This document shows positions 35,046 to 44,664 of a stretch of DNA of 64,000 nucleotides, one piece after another. The translations under genes were made by a program, and so were the position numbers. Below the pieces are notes generated by a model. It saw only the letters and a program-made list of their open reading frames with translations, was not told the origin of the DNA and searched no databases. This DNA is from Paractinoplanes rishiriensis (lineage in GTDB: Bacteria; Actinomycetota; Actinomycetes; Mycobacteriales; Micromonosporaceae). The stretch lies in contig NZ_BOMV01000001.1 of the NCBI RefSeq assembly GCF_016862375.1, positions 1-64,000 on the forward strand. Direction: 5' to 3'. Within the stretch, counting starts at the first letter, position 1, and the number at the start of each line of letters is the position of its first letter.

Positions 35046-37475
35046 TCATCGGGGCAGGCGCAGGTCGGCGTCGCAGTACGGGGAATAGGCCAGGCCCATC
35101 ACGTTTCCGCGGGACAGCAGTTCCCAGCGCATCCGGCGTACCGCCGCGCCCACCCCCAGCCCCGCGCCCCAGGCCGCGACGAACGAGCTCATCGCGAACG
35201 CCGCCAACCCGCGTTCCATCGTCACCTCGGTGGCCAGGACGCCGGCCGCGCCGGTCGACTGCACGAACGCGGACGCGAAGTCGGTGAGCGTCTCGGGCAG
35301 CCGCTCGCCGGTGTGGCAGCCGTTCAGGACCACCAGCGGGCGCCGGTGCACCCAGCGGATGCGCGGGCTCAGCGACGCCCAGTAGCTGACGTCCTCGGGG
35401 GTGAGCGTGCCGCCCGCGCCGAAGTCGAGGGCCAGCCCGCTCACCGCGCTCCCGGCCGCCGATGCCCGGCGGCCGTGGCAGAACAGGTAGAGCAGATCGG
35501 CGCCGGGCTGCGCGGCCAGCCGCAGGTCGGGCACGGTGGTGGTGACCAGGCTGGGCGAACCCAGGCGGTCCAGCGCGGCTCGCTGGGCGTCCCAGTCGGC
35601 GCCGCGCAGCGTTTCGTTCAGGCCGACCACGACGGTCGGCGGGTGGTCGGTGCCGGTGGACTCGGCCAGGGTCAGGGCGCCACTGGACGGCGGCACCTCG
35701 AGCACGTGCCCCAAACCCCAGAAGCCGTACGGGCACAGCACGCCGAGCGGCTGGTCGTGCCGGTCGGCGTGCGGGCACCGGTCCGGGACCCGGGTGGCGG
35801 CGCCGCCCGGTCCGAAGTCGTCCACGCTGGAGCAGACCGCGGCGCCGTCCAGGATCGGCAGGTCGTACACCAATTGCCAGGGCAGCACCGCGCGCGAGCC
35901 CTCGGCCAGCGCCACCTGGATCACGCCGGGACCGTCGCCGCTGTTCAGCGCCGCGAGCAGCGTGTCCCGGTCCTCGATCCGCGGAAACAGGCCCAGGTAC
36001 GCGGTGGCGCCGGCGCGCGCCATCGCGAGCAGGTCCGCCCGGTAGGCCGCGCCCGGCTTGCCGAACTGCGCGTCGTAGGTGGAGATCCAGCCGCCCCGGC
36101 CCTCGCGCAGCTGCCGGTCGAACAGCACCGCCCGCAGGCTGCGGGCGGCGGTACCGGCCTGGCTGTCCGCGATCGACGACCCGACCCGGGCGCCGGTGGC
36201 ACCGTTCACCACCAGGTAGTGCCGGTCGGCCGGCAGGTCGCCGAGCCGGATCGACACCGCCCGCCCGCCGAACCGGGTCAGCTCCGCCAGATCCCGGCTC
36301 AGCGTGAACACGACCCGCGCGCTCGGCGGCACGTCCCCGCCCACCGGCACGTCGATCTCGAAGGCCTGCACCGCCGCCGCGCCGAGATAGAGCGCGAGCT
36401 GCAACCGCTCGGTGCCGCCCGAGCGCGGCGCGAGCGCCACCAGATCCCGCCACGGCGTCCGCTCGGCCCGGGTGCACGAGTGCGGGCCGTCCGGGGCACA
36501 CAAGCAGGAAAAACCGTCTCCCGTACGCGGTACGAACAGCGCGCCTTCGGCCACCGGAGTGCCATCCCGGGACAGTACGGCCTGCAGCCACCACCCGTCC
36601 TCGGCGACCGGCAGCAGGTCGTCGGGGAAGGGCGGCGCGCCGGGCGCCAGGATGCTCCCGGCCAGTGGCCGGCCGACCGCGACCCGGACCAGATAGGGCA
36701 GCCCAGCCGGCACCCCGCCGGGCACCGGCCGGCCGGCACCGTCCGCCACCACGATGTTCGCCACCCGGTCGGCTTCCCGCTCCGGCGGTCCGGCCCCGCC
36801 GGAGCCCCGGGGCAGCTCCGCCTCCATCCACGGGTCCCGGGTGAGCACGCCGCCGCCCGGGCGCAGCGGAACCGAACCGGTCGTCGTCGGCGGCAGCCCT
36901 TCGAGGCCGTCGCCGGTGCCGAGCGGCGGGAGCGTTCCGGTGCGCAGCACGTGCAGCGCCCACCGGCCGAAGCGGGCCCGCAGGCCGGGCAGCCGGTGCC
37001 GGGTGACCAGCAGAACCCGCAGGCCGTCCGCGAGGAGCGACTCGATCAGCTGGTAGCCGGCCTCGACGTCGGCCGCCCGCTGCGGCCCAGCCGTCCCGAG
37101 ATGTTCGTCGCCGAGCTGGATGATCCCGGCCGGCTCGTCCCGCAGAAAGCGCGCGGCCAGTGCCTCCCGCTCCGCACCGGCCGGTCCCTGCACCACCGCC
37201 AGATCCCACCGGGCCGCCACCATGGGTTCCAGGAAGACGGCGCAGTGCCGCGGCGGCCCGGACGGCGAGCCCTCCCGCAACGAGCACCGCAGCTGTGGGC
37301 AGCGGTGCGGGCCCGGCGGTGGAGGGAACGGCGCGTGCCCGAGCAGCAGGCCCGCGATCGCCTCGCGGACCGGGGTGCCCGCCCGGACCGCCTCGGCCGC
37401 CCGCAACGCCGCCGGGTCGCGGTCACCGGCGGACAGGCAGAGCAACCCCAGCGAGGTTTCCTCAGATTCGTCCAC
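35046..37475 (-). CDS. CHAT-domain (caspase-like) protein
   Basis: An 809-residue soluble protein whose C-terminal part (about 560-809) is a CHAT peptidase domain. The catalytic pair is visible as LFCHG (His667) and LNGCHTG (Cys720), each after a hydrophobic strand as in caspases. The first 550 residues match nothing I recognise: an N-terminal region (about 80-170) with Rossmann-like strand and helix alternation, a cysteine-containing part ([12 protein letters not shown], about 335) and a beta-rich middle (about 370-460). GTG 37475 has a GGGGAGG ribosome site. Divergent, across 71 bases, from a cold-shock protein and a DUF4062-STAND gene. CHAT proteases act as effectors in several bacterial defence or death pathways; that role here is inferred from context. 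Confidence 0.9.
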   Translation of the reverse strand: MDESEETSLGLLCLSAGDRDPAALRAAEAVRAGTPVREAIAGLLLGHAPFPPPPGPHRCPQLRCSLREGSPSGPPRHCAVFLEPMVAARWDLAVVQGPAGAEREALAARFLRDEPAGIIQLGDEHLGTAGPQRAADVEAGYQLIESLLADGLRVLLVTRHRLPGLRARFGRWALHVLRTGTLPPLGTGDGLEGLPPTTTGSVPLRPGGGVLTRDPWMEAELPRGSGGAGPPEREADRVANIVVADGAGRPVPGGVPAGLPYLVRVAVGRPLAGSILAPGAPPFPDDLLPVAEDGWWLQAVLSRDGTPVAEGALFVPRTGDGFSCLCAPDGPHSCTRAERTPWRDLVALAPRSGGTERLQLALYLGAAAVQAFEIDVPVGGDVPPSARVVFTLSRDLAELTRFGGRAVSIRLGDLPADRHYLVVNGATGARVGSSIADSQAGTAARSLRAVLFDRQLREGRGGWISTYDAQFGKPGAAYRADLLAMARAGATAYLGLFPRIEDRDTLLAALNSGDGPGVIQVALAEGSRAVLPWQLVYDLPILDGAAVCSSVDDFGPGGAATRVPDRCPHADRHDQPLGVLCPYGFWGLGHVLEVPPSSGALTLAESTGTDHPPTVVVGLNETLRGADWDAQRAALDRLGSPSLVTTTVPDLRLAAQPGADLLYLFCHGRRASAAGSAVSGLALDFGAGGTLTPEDVSYWASLSPRIRWVHRRPLVVLNGCHTGERLPETLTDFASAFVQSTGAAGVLATEVTMERGLAAFAMSSFVAAWGAGLGVGAAVRRMRWELLSRGNVMGLAYSPYCDADLRLPR

Positions 37476-37546
37476 TGTGCCTCCCCGTGGCTGTCGCTAC
37501 ACTCCACTCCTACCAATCGCCCGTGACGCATGGATTAGAGGCAGCG

Positions 37547-37798
37547 GTGGCTCAGGGTACGGTCAAATGGTTCAACGCGGAAAAAGGCTTCGGCTTCATC
37601 ACCGTGGACGGGGGTGGCGCCGACGTGTTCGTGCACTTCTCGGCCATCCAGATGTCCGGGTATCGCGCCCTTGAGGAGGGGCAGCGGGTCGAGTTCGAGA
37701 TCGCTCAGGGACAGAAGGGGCCACAGGCGGAACAGGTCCGGGCGCTGGGCAGCGACAGCGGTGTGGACACCCGCTCGCCCGCCCGCGACATCATCTGA
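37547..37798 (+). CDS. Cold-shock-domain protein (CspA-like)
   Basis: An 83-residue single-stranded nucleic-acid-binding protein. The RNP1 motif KGFGFI and RNP2 motif VFVHF are intact in a standard cold-shock fold (residues 1-67). A 16-residue tail after VRAL is longer than in housekeeping CspA proteins. GTG 37547 is chosen because the fold starts there (AQGTVKWFN). The stop is 18 bases before the TTG start of the DUF4062-STAND gene, so the two form an operon, divergent from the CHAT gene. It may be a nucleic-acid sensor or regulator of this module, or simply a captured csp gene. Confidence 0.95.
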   Translation: MAQGTVKWFNAEKGFGFITVDGGGADVFVHFSAIQMSGYRALEEGQRVEFEIAQGQKGPQAEQVRALGSDSGVDTRSPARDII

Positions 37799-37816
37799 CC
37801 GGGCGGTGGCCGGCAG

Positions 37817-40648
37817 TTGACCCGTGTCTTCGTGTCGAGCGCCACGGGTTCACTGGCGCCGCACCGGCAAGCCGCCGTCGACGTCTGTGTCCGCCACGAG
37901 ATGACGCCGGTCCACATGGAACGGTTCTCGGCGGACCCCCGGCCACCGCTCGGCTACATCCGGGAGCAGATCGACACCTGCGGAATCCTCGTGCTGATCA
38001 TCGGCGACCGGTACGGTTCGCTGCCGCCGGGCGAGGACCTCGGATACACCGAGCTGGAGTACGACTACGCCGTCTCGCTCGGCAACGTCGTGATTCTGGC
38101 CTTCGTGGTGGCGGACGTGCTGCGCGGTGCCGCCGCCGCGGAGAGCCCGGCGGCCACGGCCAAACTGGCCCGGTTCGTCGCCAAGGTCAGCTCGCGCCAC
38201 CTGGTGCGTCCGTTCGCCTCGGTCGACGACTTCCGGCTCGACGTCTACCAGTCCCTGGAGCCCTACAAGCAGGCGCCGGGCCGGCCGGCATACCACCGCA
38301 GGCGGGTGCTGCCGTCCCCGCCGCAGTTGTGTGCCATGCCGGAGTACGTCGGCGGCTCGCCGTTCACCGGACGCGCCGCCGAGCTGGCCCAGCTCGATGA
38401 GTGGGCCGAGGGGCCGCACCCGGTGCTGGTGGTCGAGGCCATCGGTGGCACCGGCAAGAGCGCGCTGACCTGGGAGTGGGCGACCAGATACGGGCCGGCG
38501 GTGATCGACGGCTACGCCGGCTGCTTCTGGTGGAGCTTCTACGACGGCTCGGCCTCGATCGACCGGTTCCTGCTGGAGCTGCTCGCGTACGTCGAACCGG
38601 ACTTCGCCGAGAACCCGCGCAGCATCAGCCGGGAGGACCTGCCGGACCTGGTGCTGACCGCCCTGCGCCGGCGGCCCTTCCTGGTCGTCCTGGACGGCTT
38701 CGAGCGGCTGCTGCTGGCCTATCACCGGTACGACCCGTCCAAGGTCAGCGACGAGGACGTGGCGGCGGACCGGCGCGCGAACAAGCACGCGATGATCGAC
38801 CCGCTCGGTTACCGGTTCGTCCGCCGGCTCGCCGGACTGACCACCTCGAAGATCCTGGTCAGCACCCGGATGGCGCCCGATGCGCTGGAGGCGTCCTCCC
38901 GCTCCCCGCTGCCCGGTGTGGTGCGACTCCAACTGCCCGGGCTCGGCGACGAGGACGTAGTGAAACTGGCCGGCAGCATGGGCGTGACCGGCCGGCCTCG
39001 GGAGATCAACAAGTTCTTCCGCCCGTTCGGCAACCACCCGCTGCTGATCACCATCGTGGCCGGCCTGGTCCGTGACCATCGGCCGGCCCCGGGCGACTTC
39101 GCCGCCTGGCTGGCGAGTCACCAGTTCCGGCTCGCCGACCTCGACCTGACGGCCCGCCGCCGGCACATCCTGGCGGCCGCGCTGGACGGCCTCGACGCCG
39201 AGGAACGCCGGCTCCTCGGCTGGATGTCGGTGATGTCCGCGACCCTGGAGTGGCGGGTGCTGCAGGCCATCAACCCGTACCTGCCCGGCGAACAGGCCGG
39301 CGCCCGGCTCGACGCGGCGCTGCGGACGCTGGAGGAACGCGGCCTGCTGTGGTGGAACCGGTCGGCCAACACGTACGACATGCACCCGATCGTCCGCGGG
39401 TACGCCCACGAGAAGCTGGACAGCGGCGAACGGATCGGCGCCAACGTGCGGCTGCGGGACTACTTCCAGGCCCAGCCGCCGGCCGACACGGCCACGGTCA
39501 CCAGCGTCGAGGATCTGCAACAGACCATCCAGCTGTTCCGGGCCCTGACCGGGGCGCAGCAGTACGTCCAGGGCGAGCGCGTCTGGCAGGATCAGCTGGC
39601 CGGGCCGCTGCTCGAGCAGCTGGGCGCCAACGGGCCGGTCCGGGAACTGCTGGAGCCGTACCAGTTCTCGGCCCTGGACCGGATGCAGGCCGACCTGTCG
39701 ATCGCCATGCTGCTGTCCGGGCGATACGACGAGGGCATCACGGTCGAAAAGGCGGTGCAGCGCCGGCTCGGCACGGTCGGCGGGCCGGCCGAGGTCAAGT
39801 CGTCGCTCGGCCGGATGGCGGCGCACTACCTGGCGGCCGGCCGGTTCCGCAGCTACGCCGAGATCCTGACGATCCTCGCCGCCGCCCAGCTGTCGCCGGC
39901 CGAGTCGGCGGCGCTCAGCCTGCGCCGGCTCATCCTCGAAGTGGTCTGCCGGGACGGGTACGACGCCGGTGCCGGACTGCGCGACCTCGAGGCCCGGCAG
40001 ACGATCGTCGCCAACAACCCCTGGTTCGGCGGTGACCTCCGGTACTGGCGCCTGGTGCACGGCTTCCGGAACGACGCGCTCACCATGGCGGAGATCGAGG
40101 CCGCCGAGCAGACGTTCACCAGGTGGCGGACCCGGCTGCGGCTGGCCCGGCTCAAGTTCGACCTGCTGATCCGCGAGGGCGACCACGCCCGCGGCCTGGC
40201 GGTGGCCGAGGACGTCGACCGGCTGCGCCGGGTGGGCGGCCAGGAGGTGGTGTCGGCGGAGAGCGCCCTGGCCTACGCCTATCTCGGCCGCCGGGCGGAG
40301 GCCCGGACCACTCTCGACGAGTGTGTGGCGGCGATGGACCGCCAGCACCCGTTCGACCGCCCCTACCTGCTGGTCGCCCAGGCGTTCGCCATCGCCGGCG
40401 AGCGCAAGGCCGCGCTCAGCTGGGCCGGCCGGGCCCGCCTGCAGGCCTGGGCCGACGGCCAGCCGTACACCGACCGGTGGTCGCTACGGCAGGCCGAGGC
40501 GCTGATCACCGCGTACGGCGGGCGCCTGACGGCGTTGCCCGACGTGCCCGCCCCGCCGCCCGCCGTGGACCACCGGCCGGCCATCGACCGGATCACCGTC
40601 CCGAGTCAACGCCCGGGCCTGCTCCGGCGCCTCTTCGGCGCCGACTGA
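37817..40648 (+). CDS. DUF4062-STAND NTPase with helical repeat tail
   Basis: A 943-residue protein with three parts. Residues 1-150 match DUF4062, a TIR-related fold (TRVFVSSATGSL at the start, IIGDRYGSLPPG and GYTELEYDYA). Residues about 175-480 form a STAND-type NTPase: a SPFTGRAAEL entry, Walker A GGTGKS (210-215), Walker B LVVLDGFER (289-297), a KILVSTR sensor and a winged-helix part with YDMHPIVRGYAHE. The rest, to about 930, is helical and TPR-like. This is the architecture of signal-sensing switch proteins that oligomerise on a trigger, as in NLR-like immunity. TTG 37817 gives the conserved DUF4062 start. Coupled to the cold-shock gene. Confidence 0.92.
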   Translation: MTRVFVSSATGSLAPHRQAAVDVCVRHEMTPVHMERFSADPRPPLGYIREQIDTCGILVLIIGDRYGSLPPGEDLGYTELEYDYAVSLGNVVILAFVVADVLRGAAAAESPAATAKLARFVAKVSSRHLVRPFASVDDFRLDVYQSLEPYKQAPGRPAYHRRRVLPSPPQLCAMPEYVGGSPFTGRAAELAQLDEWAEGPHPVLVVEAIGGTGKSALTWEWATRYGPAVIDGYAGCFWWSFYDGSASIDRFLLELLAYVEPDFAENPRSISREDLPDLVLTALRRRPFLVVLDGFERLLLAYHRYDPSKVSDEDVAADRRANKHAMIDPLGYRFVRRLAGLTTSKILVSTRMAPDALEASSRSPLPGVVRLQLPGLGDEDVVKLAGSMGVTGRPREINKFFRPFGNHPLLITIVAGLVRDHRPAPGDFAAWLASHQFRLADLDLTARRRHILAAALDGLDAEERRLLGWMSVMSATLEWRVLQAINPYLPGEQAGARLDAALRTLEERGLLWWNRSANTYDMHPIVRGYAHEKLDSGERIGANVRLRDYFQAQPPADTATVTSVEDLQQTIQLFRALTGAQQYVQGERVWQDQLAGPLLEQLGANGPVRELLEPYQFSALDRMQADLSIAMLLSGRYDEGITVEKAVQRRLGTVGGPAEVKSSLGRMAAHYLAAGRFRSYAEILTILAAAQLSPAESAALSLRRLILEVVCRDGYDAGAGLRDLEARQTIVANNPWFGGDLRYWRLVHGFRNDALTMAEIEAAEQTFTRWRTRLRLARLKFDLLIREGDHARGLAVAEDVDRLRRVGGQEVVSAESALAYAYLGRRAEARTTLDECVAAMDRQHPFDRPYLLVAQAFAIAGERKAALSWAGRARLQAWADGQPYTDRWSLRQAEALITAYGGRLTALPDVPAPPPAVDHRPAIDRITVPSQRPGLLRRLFGAD

Positions 40649-40867
40649 GGGCCCACCCGGCCGGCTCGCCTCAGAGCTTCGCGAGGTGATCCTGAAGGCG
40701 GGCGTGCCGGAACTGCCGGTCAGATCCACGACGGCACCGACCCTCGGCCCCGGCGGCCCGGCGACCAGACCCGCGCAGAGTCCGGACAGGATCGCGGCGC
40801 CGACACCCCACCCGGCTCCGTACCTGACGTGCCAGGTCCTGCTCCACCTCGCGCCGCTCGGGCTGCC
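40649..40867. other. Convergent spacer between STAND gene and argH
   Basis: 219 bases between two converging genes. No good ribosome site or terminator hairpin is visible. A minus-strand frame contains a short hydrophobic run but has no start with a ribosome site and runs into the antisense of the STAND gene, so I do not call a gene. Confidence 0.5.
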
Positions 40868-42298
40868 CTATCGCGGGACCACCTTTTCGACCGCCCACTC
40901 GCGCCAGGAGTCCAGACGGTGCTGGACCAGGGCCAGTTGGTCGGCCACCGGGCCGGGGCCGGTGGAGCCCGGTGTGGTGCGGCTGGCCAGGGCGGACTGC
41001 ACCGACAGCACCTCGCGCACCGACGGGTCCAGGTGGCCGCTCACCGTTTTCAGGTCGTCGTCGGTCAGGTCTTCCAGTTCGCAGCCTCGGACCGAGCACA
41101 GGGCCACCAGCTGGCCGGTGATCTCGTGGGCCTCGCGGAACGGGACGCCGCGGCGAACCAGCCAGTCGGCCACCTCGGTGGCCAGGGAGAAGCCTACGGG
41201 GGCGGCCTCGGTCAGGCGGTCCACCCGGACCGTCATGGTGGAGATCATGCCGGCCAGGGCGGGCAGCAGGAGGCCCAGCGTTTCGATCGCGTCGAAGGCC
41301 GGTTCCTTGTCTTCCTGCATGTCCCGGTCGTAGGTGAGCGGCAGGCCCTTGAGCATGGTCAGGACCGCTACCAGGCCGCCGACCAGGCGTCCGCTCTTGC
41401 CTCTCGCCAGTTCGGCGATGTCGGCGTTCTTTTTCTGCGGCATGATCGACGAGCCGGTGGCGAAGGCGTCGTCCAGCTCGACCCAGCCGAACTCGGTCGA
41501 CGTCCACAGCACCACCTCCTCGCCCAGGCGGGACAGGTGCACGCCGATCAGCGCCGTCACGAACAGGAACTCGGCCACGAAGTCGCGGTCGGCCACGGCG
41601 TCCATCGAGTTGGCCGCGGGGGCCGTGAAGCCGAGTTCCTTGGCGACCGCGGCCGGGTCGAGCGGCAGGGACGAGCCGGCCAGCGCGCCCGAACCCAGCG
41701 GCGAGATGGCCGCGCGGGCGTCCCAGTCGCGCAGCCGGTCGAGGTCGCGCAGCAGCGGGTGCACGTGCGCCAGCAGCCAGTGGCCGAAGGTGACCGGCTG
41801 GGCGTGCTGCACGTGGGTCAGGCCGGGGGCCGGCGTGTCCACGTTGCGGGCCGCCTGCTCGGTCAGCGCGTCGGCCAGTTCGACCATCGCGACGGCCAGG
41901 CCGCGGGCGTGGTCGCGCAGGTAGAGGCGCAGGTCGGTGGCCACCTGGTCGTTGCGGGAGCGGCCGGCCCGCAGCTTGCCGCCCAGCGCGCCGAGGCGTT
42001 CCAGCAGGCCGCGCTCGAGCGCGGTGTGCACGTCCTCGTCCTCGATCACGGGACGGAACTGGCCGGCCGCGCAGGCCGAGTCGAGGTCGTCCAGCGCGGC
42101 CAGGATCTGGCCCAGCTCGTCGGGGTCGAGCAGGCCGGCGCCGGCCAGTACCCGGGCGTGCGCGCGCGACGCGAGCAGGTCGTAGGGGGCCAGCCGCCAG
42201 TCGAACTGCACGCTGACGCTCAGCCGCGCCAGTGCCTCCGCCGGGCCGCCGGCGAACCGGCCACCCCAGAGCCGGGTCGCCCCGTCGCTCTCCGCCAC
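40868..42298 (-). CDS. argH: Argininosuccinate lyase
   Basis: Last step of arginine synthesis: argininosuccinate to arginine and fumarate, in the cytoplasm. The 476-residue product has the fumarase/aspartase-superfamily signature GSSIMPQKKN (catalytic Ser loop), the N-terminal RLWGGRFAGGPAEALARL and TPAPGLTHVQHAQPV with the catalytic His. GTG 42298 starts it. It is separated from argG by the plus-strand dapE gene, so it must have its own promoter in the 74-base spacer that diverges from dapE. Confidence 0.97.
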   Translation of the reverse strand: MAESDGATRLWGGRFAGGPAEALARLSVSVQFDWRLAPYDLLASRAHARVLAGAGLLDPDELGQILAALDDLDSACAAGQFRPVIEDEDVHTALERGLLERLGALGGKLRAGRSRNDQVATDLRLYLRDHARGLAVAMVELADALTEQAARNVDTPAPGLTHVQHAQPVTFGHWLLAHVHPLLRDLDRLRDWDARAAISPLGSGALAGSSLPLDPAAVAKELGFTAPAANSMDAVADRDFVAEFLFVTALIGVHLSRLGEEVVLWTSTEFGWVELDDAFATGSSIMPQKKNADIAELARGKSGRLVGGLVAVLTMLKGLPLTYDRDMQEDKEPAFDAIETLGLLLPALAGMISTMTVRVDRLTEAAPVGFSLATEVADWLVRRGVPFREAHEITGQLVALCSVRGCELEDLTDDDLKTVSGHLDPSVREVLSVQSALASRTTPGSTGPGPVADQLALVQHRLDSWREWAVEKVVPR

Positions 42299-42372
42299 AC
42301 CTTCTCCTTGAAGTTCTGAGGGTCCTCGGTGTCCGACCCTACCGTTCTCCGACTGCTACTAAAGTCGCGGGA

Positions 42373-43431
42373 ATGACGCTGGACCTGACCTCTGATGTCG
42401 TTGCCCTCACCCGAGCCATCTGCGACATCCCTTCCGTCAGTGGTGCGGAGAAAGAACTCGCCGACGCCGTCGAGCTCGCCCTCCGCGCGCTGCCGCACCT
42501 CGAGGTCCTGCGCGACGGCGACGCCATCGTCGCCCGCACCTCGCTCGGCCGCCCGGCCCGGGTGATCCTGGCCGGGCACCTCGACACCGTGCCGATCGCC
42601 GGCAACCTGCCGACCACGCTGACCGGCGACGTCGTCGAGGGCCGCGGGACGGTCGACATGAAGGCCGGCGACGCCGTGTTCCTCAAGCTCGCCGCCACGC
42701 TGACCGAGCCGCGGTACGACATCACCTACGTCTTCTACGACCACGAGGAGGTCGCCGCCCGGCTCAACGGGCTGGGCCGCCTCGTGCGCGAGCACCCGGA
42801 CTGGCTGGCCGGGGACTTCGCGGTGCTCGGCGAGCCGTCCAACGCGACCGTGGAGGGCGGCTGCCAGGGCACGATGCGCATCACGATCACCGTGCCGGGG
42901 GTGGCCGCCCACCCGGCCCGCCCGTGGATGGGCAGCAACGCCATCCACTCGGCGGGGGCCGTGCTCGACGTGCTGCGCGCCTACGAGCCGCGGACCCCGG
43001 TGGTCGACGGCCTGCAGTACCGGGAGGCCCTGAACGCCGTGAAGATCGAGGGCGGCATTGCCGGGAACGTGATCCCCGACTCGTGCGTGATCTCCATCAA
43101 CCACCGGTACGCCCCGGACCGCGGTCCGGCCGAGGCCGAGGCGTACCTGCGTGAGCTGTTCAAGGGCCAGGAGATCGAGGTCGTCGACTCCGCGCCCGGC
43201 GCCCGCCCCGGCCTCGACCACCCGGCGGCCCGGGAGTTCGTGGCGGCCGTCGGCGGGACGCCCGCCGCCAAGCTGGGCTGGACCGACGTCTCCCGCTTCG
43301 CCTCGCTCGGCATCCCGGCGGTCAACTACGGGCCGGGCGACCCGCTGCTGGCGCACAAGGACGACGAGCGCTGCCCGGTGGCCGACATCCACAACGCGCT
43401 GGCCGGACTCACGGCCTGGCTGGCGAATTAA
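42373..43431 (+). CDS. dapE: Succinyl-diaminopimelate desuccinylase (DapE)
   Basis: M20-family zinc hydrolase that removes succinate from N-succinyl-diaminopimelate, for lysine and peptidoglycan synthesis. The 352-residue product shows the metal-site motifs GHLDTVP, GRGTVDMKAGDA, YDHEEV and LGEPSN, and a lid domain in the middle. ATG 42373 fits the conserved start; the frame runs open upstream into the argH antisense. Its stop shares TTAA with the argG stop. The gene lies between argH and argG on the opposite strand, breaking the arginine cluster. Confidence 0.93.
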   Translation: MTLDLTSDVVALTRAICDIPSVSGAEKELADAVELALRALPHLEVLRDGDAIVARTSLGRPARVILAGHLDTVPIAGNLPTTLTGDVVEGRGTVDMKAGDAVFLKLAATLTEPRYDITYVFYDHEEVAARLNGLGRLVREHPDWLAGDFAVLGEPSNATVEGGCQGTMRITITVPGVAAHPARPWMGSNAIHSAGAVLDVLRAYEPRTPVVDGLQYREALNAVKIEGGIAGNVIPDSCVISINHRYAPDRGPAEAEAYLRELFKGQEIEVVDSAPGARPGLDHPAAREFVAAVGGTPAAKLGWTDVSRFASLGIPAVNYGPGDPLLAHKDDERCPVADIHNALAGLTAWLAN

Positions 43432-44657
43432 GACTTCATGCCGGCCACCTGGGCGATGGCACCGGGCATCGCGTACATGTGCGCGAACGCCCGGGCCTGC
43501 TCGCCGGTCCAGAGCGACGACCCGTAGCCGTAGACCACGCCCTGCTGGGCCGCGGCGTCGAGCAGACTGAACGGCGAGCGGCTGCCGAGCGGCACCACGT
43601 TGCCCTTGTGCAGCCGCACCCGGACCTCGCCGGTGACCCGCTGCTGCGAGGAGTCGAGGAACGCCCGGAAGTCGTCCAGGATCGGGTCGTAGTACACCGC
43701 CTCGTGCAGCAGGTCGCCGTACGTGGTCCCCAGGGTGGCTTTGAACGCCTGCTGGCGGTTGCTGAGCACCAGCCGCTCCAGCTCGCGGTGCGCCGCGATG
43801 AGGATCAGCATGCCGGGCGCCTCGAAACCGACCCGGGCCAGGTTGCCCACCATGGTCGAACCCATGTGGATGCCGCGGCCCACGCCGTGCTCGCCGCCCA
43901 GTTCGTTGAGCGCCTTGAGGATCGCGTAGTTGGGGGTGGCCGCGATCGGCGCAGCACCGTCCACCGAGCAGGAGACGACCTCGCCCTGCTCGAAACCCAG
44001 CAGCAGCTCGACGCCCTCGGCCGGGGCGTCGTCCACCGACTTCGTGTAGGTCCAGGCGTCCTCCGGCAGGTAATCCCAGGACCCGTAGGTCTCGCCGCCG
44101 CCGATCGTGGTGCCGATCAGGCCCTCGTTGATCGAGTACGTGGTGGTCTTGGCGCTCACCTCGTAGCCGCGTTCCTGGAGGAACGTCGTCTCCTGCTCGC
44201 GGGTCAGCCGCTCGTCGCGGATCGGCGTGACGATCTCCAGCTGCGGCGCGAGCGCCCGGATCACGGCGTCGTACCGTACGTGATCGGCACCGGCCCCGGT
44301 CGACCCGTGCGCCACCGCGTCCGCGCCGTTCTCCAGCGCCACCTGCACGACCTTCTCCGCCTGGATCAGCCGCTCGGCCCCCACGCACGACGGGTAGCCG
44401 CCGTTGCGCAGGTAGTTCGCCTTGATCGCGTACGTGATCACCCGTCGGTAGAGCTCCTCGCGCGCGTCCACGACGAAGTGCTGCACCGACCCCAGCTCCT
44501 CGGCCCGGGCCCGGACCGACTCGCCCTCGCCGCTGTGCAGGCCGCCGGTGTCGATGTTCGCGGTGATGACCTCCCAGCCCTGCTCGCGGAACGAGACGAG
44601 GGCGTACGAGGTGTCCAGGCCGCCGGAGAAGGCGAGGACGATCTTGCGCTTGGTCAT
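43428..44657 (-). CDS. argG: Argininosuccinate synthase
   Basis: Joins citrulline and aspartate, using ATP, to argininosuccinate. The 409-residue product has the PP-loop SGGLDTS (11-17) at the N-terminus and the conserved GYPSCVGAERLIQ and GAGADHVRYD stretches. It follows the unrecognised gene of the cluster by 7 bases, with AGGACAG as ribosome site, so it belongs to the argC-to-argG transcript. Confidence 0.96.
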   Translation of the reverse strand: MTKRKIVLAFSGGLDTSYALVSFREQGWEVITANIDTGGLHSGEGESVRARAEELGSVQHFVVDAREELYRRVITYAIKANYLRNGGYPSCVGAERLIQAEKVVQVALENGADAVAHGSTGAGADHVRYDAVIRALAPQLEIVTPIRDERLTREQETTFLQERGYEVSAKTTTYSINEGLIGTTIGGGETYGSWDYLPEDAWTYTKSVDDAPAEGVELLLGFEQGEVVSCSVDGAAPIAATPNYAILKALNELGGEHGVGRGIHMGSTMVGNLARVGFEAPGMLILIAAHRELERLVLSNRQQAFKATLGTTYGDLLHEAVYYDPILDDFRAFLDSSQQRVTGEVRVRLHKGNVVPLGSRSPFSLLDAAAQQGVVYGYGSSLWTGEQARAFAHMYAMPGAIAQVAGMKS

Positions 44658-44664
44658 AACTGTC

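Noticed and set aside
36412..36696. Small frames opposite the CHAT gene
   Set aside because: They are in antisense, without ribosome sites, and the CHAT coding frame continues through with good codon bias.
40649..40867. Possible small minus-strand gene with a hydrophobic stretch
   Set aside because: No start codon with ribosome site, and the frame runs on into the antisense of the STAND gene.
42232..42372. Upstream extension of dapE
   Set aside because: It would overlap the argH start and its promoter; conserved DapE sequence begins at 42373.
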